A stretch of 18,868 nucleotides of DNA from an uncultured Comamonadaceae bacterium (GTDB lineage: Bacteria; Pseudomonadota; Gammaproteobacteria; Burkholderiales; Burkholderiaceae), in contig CAMLQP010000027.1 of the NCBI GenBank assembly GCA_946482115.1, forward strand, positions 1 through 18,868, read 5' to 3'. A program made the translations under genes and the position numbers. Shown in pieces: positions 15,201 through 18,868 of this stretch (the stretch's first letter is position 1; the number at the start of each line of letters is the position of its first letter). The notes below the pieces were generated by a model. That model had not been told where the DNA came from, made no database searches, and saw only the letters and a list, made by a program, of their open reading frames with translations.

Positions 15201-17254
15201 ACGGCAGTGCCCTTGTCCTGTGCTGACTGCGCCGCCGCGCGCTGGGCGAACTCGGCGCGCAGCGCGCGCAGTTTCTCGCGCGGGTCTTCCCTGGTGGTGG
15301 CCTGGTCCAGCGCCATCTCGGCGATGAAGCGGCTGGGCGTGCCGGGCACGGTCTCGCGGCCCTTCTTGCGGCGCTTGAGCCAGCTCACCGCCAGCGTGCG
15401 CTGCGCGCGGGTGATGCCCACGTACATCAGCCGCCGCTCCTCCTGCAGGCGCAGCGCCAGGCTGTCGGCGTCGCCGGCATCGTCGTCGAGCTTGAATGGC
15501 AACAGGCCCTCGTTCACGCCAGCCAGCACCACGTGGGGCCATTCCAGCCCCTTGGAGGCGTGCAGCGTGGACAGCGTGACCACGTTCTGGTCCTGCTCGC
15601 GCTCGCTCAGGGTGGAGATCAGCGCGATGGTCTGCACCACCTCCATCAGGCTCTTGCGCTCGCTCTCCACCACCTCGCCGTCCTCCAGCACGCCGCCGCA
15701 GCGCTGCGCCATCCAGTCGCAGAAATCGACCACGTTGCCCCAGCGCGCGGCGGCCAGCTTCTCGCTGTCCTCGCTGTCGTACAGGTGCTTTTCGTAACCC
15801 AGGTCCTTGAGCCAGCCGGACAGGAAGGTGCGGGCAGCCTCGGCGCCCACGGTGTGGCGGGCGCGGTGCTCCAGGTCGTTGACCAGGCGGCCGAACTCGT
15901 GCAGCCCGGCGATGGCGCGGCCCGACACCGCCGATGGCAGCGAGTGCGAGAACAGCGATTCGAACAGGCTGATCTTGTAGCCCGAGGCGAACTCGCCCAG
16001 CTGGGACAGCGTCTGGTGCCCGATGCCGCGCTTGGGCGTGGTGACGGCACGCAGGAAGGCCGGGTCGTCGTCGTTGTTGGCGATCAGGCGCAGCCAGGCG
16101 CACAGGTCCTTGATCTCGGCGCGCTCGAAGAAGCTCTGGCCGCCCGAGACCTTGTAGGGGATGTTGGCGCGACGCAGCGCGGTCTCGTACGGGCGGGCCT
16201 GGTGGTTGGCGCGGTAGAGGATGGCGAAGTCGCGCCACTCCTTGTGCTGCGAACTGGCCTGCAGGCTCTGGATGCGCGCCACCGCGCGCTCGGCCTCGTG
16301 CTCCTCGTTGTCGGCATCGACCACGCGCACCGGCTCGCCCTCGCCCAGGTCGCTCCACAGCGTCTTGGGAAACAGCTTGGGGTTGGGCCCGATCACGTTG
16401 TTGGCCGCGCGCAGGATGGCGCTGGTGGAGCGGTAGTTCTGCTCCAGCTTGATGACCTTGAGCTCGGGAAAGTCCTGCGGCAGGCGCTTGAGGTTGTCCA
16501 GCGTGGCGCCGCGCCAGCCGTAGATGGACTGGTCGTCGTCGCCCACGGCGGTGAAACGCGCACGTTCACCCACCAGCAGCTTGAGCAGCTCGTACTGGGT
16601 GGCGCTGGTGTCCTGGTACTCGTCCACCAGCACGTGGCCCATCTGTTTCTGCCACTTTTCGCGCACCTCGGGGTGGTCGCGCAGCAGCTTCAGCGGCAGC
16701 GTGATCAGGTCGTCGAAATCCACGCTCTGGTAGGCGGCCAGGCGCTCCTCGTAGCGCGCCATCAGCACGGCGGTGTGGCGCTCGTTCTCGCCCTTGGCCT
16801 GCGCCAGCGCCTGCTCGGCGTTCAGGCCAGCGCCTTTCCATGCGCTGATGGTCCACTGCCACTGGCGCGCGGTGGCCGAGTCGGTGGTGGCGCCGCAGTC
16901 CTTGAGGATGCTGGTGATGTCGTCGGTGTCCAGGATGGAGAACTGGGGCTTGAGGCCCAGCACCGCGCCGTCCTGGCGCAGCAGCCGAACGCCCAGGGCG
17001 TGGAAGGTGCAGATCAGCACGTCCCTGGACGGTTTGCCCACCAGCGCCTTGGCGCGCTCGCGCATCTCGGCGGCGGCCTTGTTGGTGAAGGTGATGGCCG
17101 CCACGCGCTTGGCCTCCAGCCCGGCCTGTATCAGCCGCGCGATCTTGTGGGTGATCACCCGCGTCTTGCCCGAGCCGGCGCCGGCCAGCACCAGGCAGGG
17201 TCCGCTCAGGTGGTTGACGGCATCGAGCTGGGCGAGGTTGAGACCGGCGGACAT
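15197..17254 (-). CDS. rep: ATP-dependent DNA helicase Rep (UvrD/Rep family)
   Basis: Superfamily 1A 3'-5' helicase of 685 aa, close to E. coli Rep in length. Walker A is GAGSGKT (residues 25-31), Walker B is DEYQD (211-215), motif III is GDDDQSIYGWRGA (238-250), and motif IV is LEQNYRST. Later motifs include TPKRGIGHQTLSQLGE, TLHASKGLEWPHV and EERRLMYVGITRAQ. Rep-like blocks (FARP-like RAEIKDLCAWLRL, FKISGG-like YKVSGGQSFF) favour Rep over UvrD or PcrA. Rep removes proteins ahead of replication forks. The start is the ATG at 17254, opening MSAGLNLAQLDAV; the frame runs 21 codons further up but those residues look non-coding. No clear ribosome binding site. Confidence 0.95.
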   Translation of the reverse strand: MSAGLNLAQLDAVNHLSGPCLVLAGAGSGKTRVITHKIARLIQAGLEAKRVAAITFTNKAAAEMRERAKALVGKPSRDVLICTFHALGVRLLRQDGAVLGLKPQFSILDTDDITSILKDCGATTDSATARQWQWTISAWKGAGLNAEQALAQAKGENERHTAVLMARYEERLAAYQSVDFDDLITLPLKLLRDHPEVREKWQKQMGHVLVDEYQDTSATQYELLKLLVGERARFTAVGDDDQSIYGWRGATLDNLKRLPQDFPELKVIKLEQNYRSTSAILRAANNVIGPNPKLFPKTLWSDLGEGEPVRVVDADNEEHEAERAVARIQSLQASSQHKEWRDFAILYRANHQARPYETALRRANIPYKVSGGQSFFERAEIKDLCAWLRLIANNDDDPAFLRAVTTPKRGIGHQTLSQLGEFASGYKISLFESLFSHSLPSAVSGRAIAGLHEFGRLVNDLEHRARHTVGAEAARTFLSGWLKDLGYEKHLYDSEDSEKLAAARWGNVVDFCDWMAQRCGGVLEDGEVVESERKSLMEVVQTIALISTLSEREQDQNVVTLSTLHASKGLEWPHVVLAGVNEGLLPFKLDDDAGDADSLALRLQEERRLMYVGITRAQRTLAVSWLKRRKKGRETVPGTPSRFIAEMALDQATTREDPREKLRALRAEFAQRAAAQSAQDKGTAV

Positions 17255-17328
17255 GGGAGGCGGAGCAGACGGGCAAAGCGGCCAATGATACCGGGGGTGG
17301 TTGCCGCGTCCTGCCACAATGCACCGCT

Positions 17329-18276
17329 GTGCTGAACATCCTGCTCGTCACCTTCCCGTTCTTCGCGCTCGTGCTGGGGGGCTATCTGGCCGCCCGCCGC
17401 CGCATGATCCCGCTGGAGGCGATCCCGGGGCTCAACGGCTTCGTGCTGTTCTTCGCGCTGCCGTGCATGCTGTTCCGCTTCGGCTCCACCACGCCCATCG
17501 CGCAGCTGCTGGACGCGGCGGTGGCCGGTGTCTACCTCTTGTGCGCGCTGGTGATGGTGGGGTTCTCCATCGCCATGACGCTCGGTGGCCGCATCCGCTG
17601 GAACGACGCCTCGCTGGGCGCTCTGGTGGCCGCCTTCCCCAACACCGGCTTCATGGGCGTGCCGCTGCTGGCCGCGCTGCTGGGGCCGCATGCGGTGGGC
17701 ACGGTGATCGTGCTGATCGCGGTGGACATGGTGGTGACCAGCTCGCTGTGCGTGGCACTCTCGCGGCTGGACACGCCGGGCGGCGCGCTGCAGGCGGCGA
17801 AGAACGCGCTCAAGGGCGTGGTGGCCAATCCCATGCCCTGGGCCATCGTGCTCGGCGGCGTGGCCTCGGCGCTGGAGTTCCGTTTCCCCGAGCCGGTGGA
17901 AAAGACCCTCTGGCTGCTGGCCGACGCGGCCTCGCCGGTGGCGCTGTTCACCATTGGCGCGGTGCTGGCGCGTTCGCAGATCCAGGCCAACCACCCCATG
18001 CCGCTGGCCGATTACGTGCCGGTGGCGCTGATGAAGCTGCTGCTGCACCCGCTGCTGGTGCTGCTGGCGGGGCTGGCGGCGCGGCAGCTGGGCGTGCCGC
18101 TGGACCCGTTCGCGCTGCAGGTGATGGTGCTGGTGGCGGCCCTGCCCAGTGCCAGCAACGTGTCGCTGCTGGCCGAGCGATTCGGTGCCGACAACGGGCG
18201 CATCGCCCGCATCATCCTGGTGTCCACCGCGGCGGCCTTCCTGACCTTTTCCGGCGCCGTGTCGCTGATGACCTGA
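17329..18276 (+). CDS. AEC family transporter (auxin efflux carrier-like permease)
   Basis: A 315-aa membrane protein with about ten hydrophobic helices in two similar halves, as in the bile/arsenite/AEC permease fold. Family-typical parts are the N-terminal LVTFPFFALVLGGYLAARR, FVLFFALPCMLFR, FPNTGFMGVPLLAAL near residue 105, NPMPWAIVLGG, and LPSASNVSLLAERFG near the C-terminus. Bacterial members export malonate, malate or related compounds in the few studied cases; the substrate here is unknown. The GTG start at 17329 opens directly into the first helix. The ATG at 17319 is in another frame. It is divergent from rep with a 74-base gap. Confidence 0.92.
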   Translation: MLNILLVTFPFFALVLGGYLAARRRMIPLEAIPGLNGFVLFFALPCMLFRFGSTTPIAQLLDAAVAGVYLLCALVMVGFSIAMTLGGRIRWNDASLGALVAAFPNTGFMGVPLLAALLGPHAVGTVIVLIAVDMVVTSSLCVALSRLDTPGGALQAAKNALKGVVANPMPWAIVLGGVASALEFRFPEPVEKTLWLLADAASPVALFTIGAVLARSQIQANHPMPLADYVPVALMKLLLHPLLVLLAGLAARQLGVPLDPFALQVMVLVAALPSASNVSLLAERFGADNGRIARIILVSTAAAFLTFSGAVSLMT

Positions 18277-18280
18277 ATCT

Positions 18281-18317
18281 ATAGCCGTTGACTATTAGAT
18301 AGATATTGACAATTGAG
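18281..18317 (+). promoter_or_regulatory. Candidate OxyR binding site
   Basis: The left half matches the OxyR pattern exactly: ATAG at 18281-18284, seven bases, CTAT at 18292-18295. The right half is weaker: ATAT at 18303-18306 at the expected spacing, then TGAG at 18314-18317. It also fits the general LysR-type T-N11-A box. Position just upstream of the promoter candidate and the katG context support peroxide control by OxyR; this is inferred. Confidence 0.6.
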
Positions 18318-18323
18318 TTGTCA
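18307..18323. promoter_or_regulatory. Inverted repeat TGACAA-N5-TTGTCA
   Basis: Perfect 6-bp arms around TTGAG, overlapping the right half of the OxyR-like site and the -35 candidate. It could be a second operator or a LysR-type regulator contact. Confidence 0.45.
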
Positions 18324-18346
18324 TATCGAAGGGTGCTCCATAGAGT
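18318..18346 (+). promoter_or_regulatory. Candidate sigma-70 promoter of katG
   Basis: TTGTCA at 18318-18323 and TAGAGT at 18341-18346 with a 17-base spacer give five and four matches to consensus. The OxyR-like site ends directly upstream, as expected of an activator that contacts polymerase. The predicted transcript would start near 18353. Confidence 0.45.
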
Positions 18347-18374
18347 TAGGGTTCCCCAACCGATGGAGCCCGTG

Positions 18375-18868
<494 letters not shown>

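Noticed and set aside
15533..17335. 600-codon open frame on the + strand opposite rep
   Set aside because: Antisense shadow of the helicase motifs; no motif of its own.

Overview
The window is about 18.9 kb of very GC-rich DNA packed with genes on both strands. Gene content and order point to a betaproteobacterium of the Burkholderiales, most likely family Comamonadaceae (Hydrogenophaga/Acidovorax-like). The pointers are secDF followed by a DUF1631 protein, lysM-dprA facing away from def-fmt, a Rep-type helicase, and very high third-position GC. This placement is inferred from protein character; no search was run. The window looks like ordinary core chromosome: I see no rRNA, tRNA, CRISPR array, insertion sequence, prophage or integration site. 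No stretch longer than about 190 bases lacks a gene.

Left part (1-4518, + strand): the 3' part of secD, complete secF (Sec translocase accessory membrane proteins), then a large DUF1631 protein of unknown function. From 4548 to 7131 lies a small apparent redox/sensing cluster. Two overlapping FMN split-barrel genes are on the + strand; the second is a split-barrel/GAF/winged-helix fusion. They run tail-to-tail, with a 10-base overlap, into a hemerythrin-domain gene on the - strand. The hemerythrin gene has a 132-base upstream region with a perfect 9-bp-arm palindrome and two near-identical AT-rich repeats spaced 22 bp apart.

Centre (7264-12828): dprA and a LysM-domain exported protein on the - strand face away from a tightly overlapped + strand operon of def, a BamE-like lipoprotein, fmt, azlC and azlD. 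Def and Fmt act at the two ends of formyl-methionine metabolism. The lipoprotein contains two copies of a BamE-like unit and sits between them. AzlCD is a branched-chain amino-acid exporter.

Right part (12795-18868): a - strand operon of rep, an exported cysteine-free protein of the sulfite-oxidase (molybdopterin-binding) fold, and a hybrid sensor kinase. Their junctions are a 4-base ATGA overlap and a 6-base gap, which suggests the exported protein is the kinase's periplasmic partner. Divergent from rep is an AEC-family transporter. The window ends in the first 135 codons of katG. Its upstream region carries an OxyR-like site, a 6-bp-arm inverted repeat, a plausible promoter and a short signal-peptide-like ORF.

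The strongest candidates for new biology are the exported SUOX-fold/kinase pair, the split-barrel/GAF/winged-helix plus hemerythrin cluster with its structured control region, and the duplicated BamE-like lipoprotein inside def-fmt.
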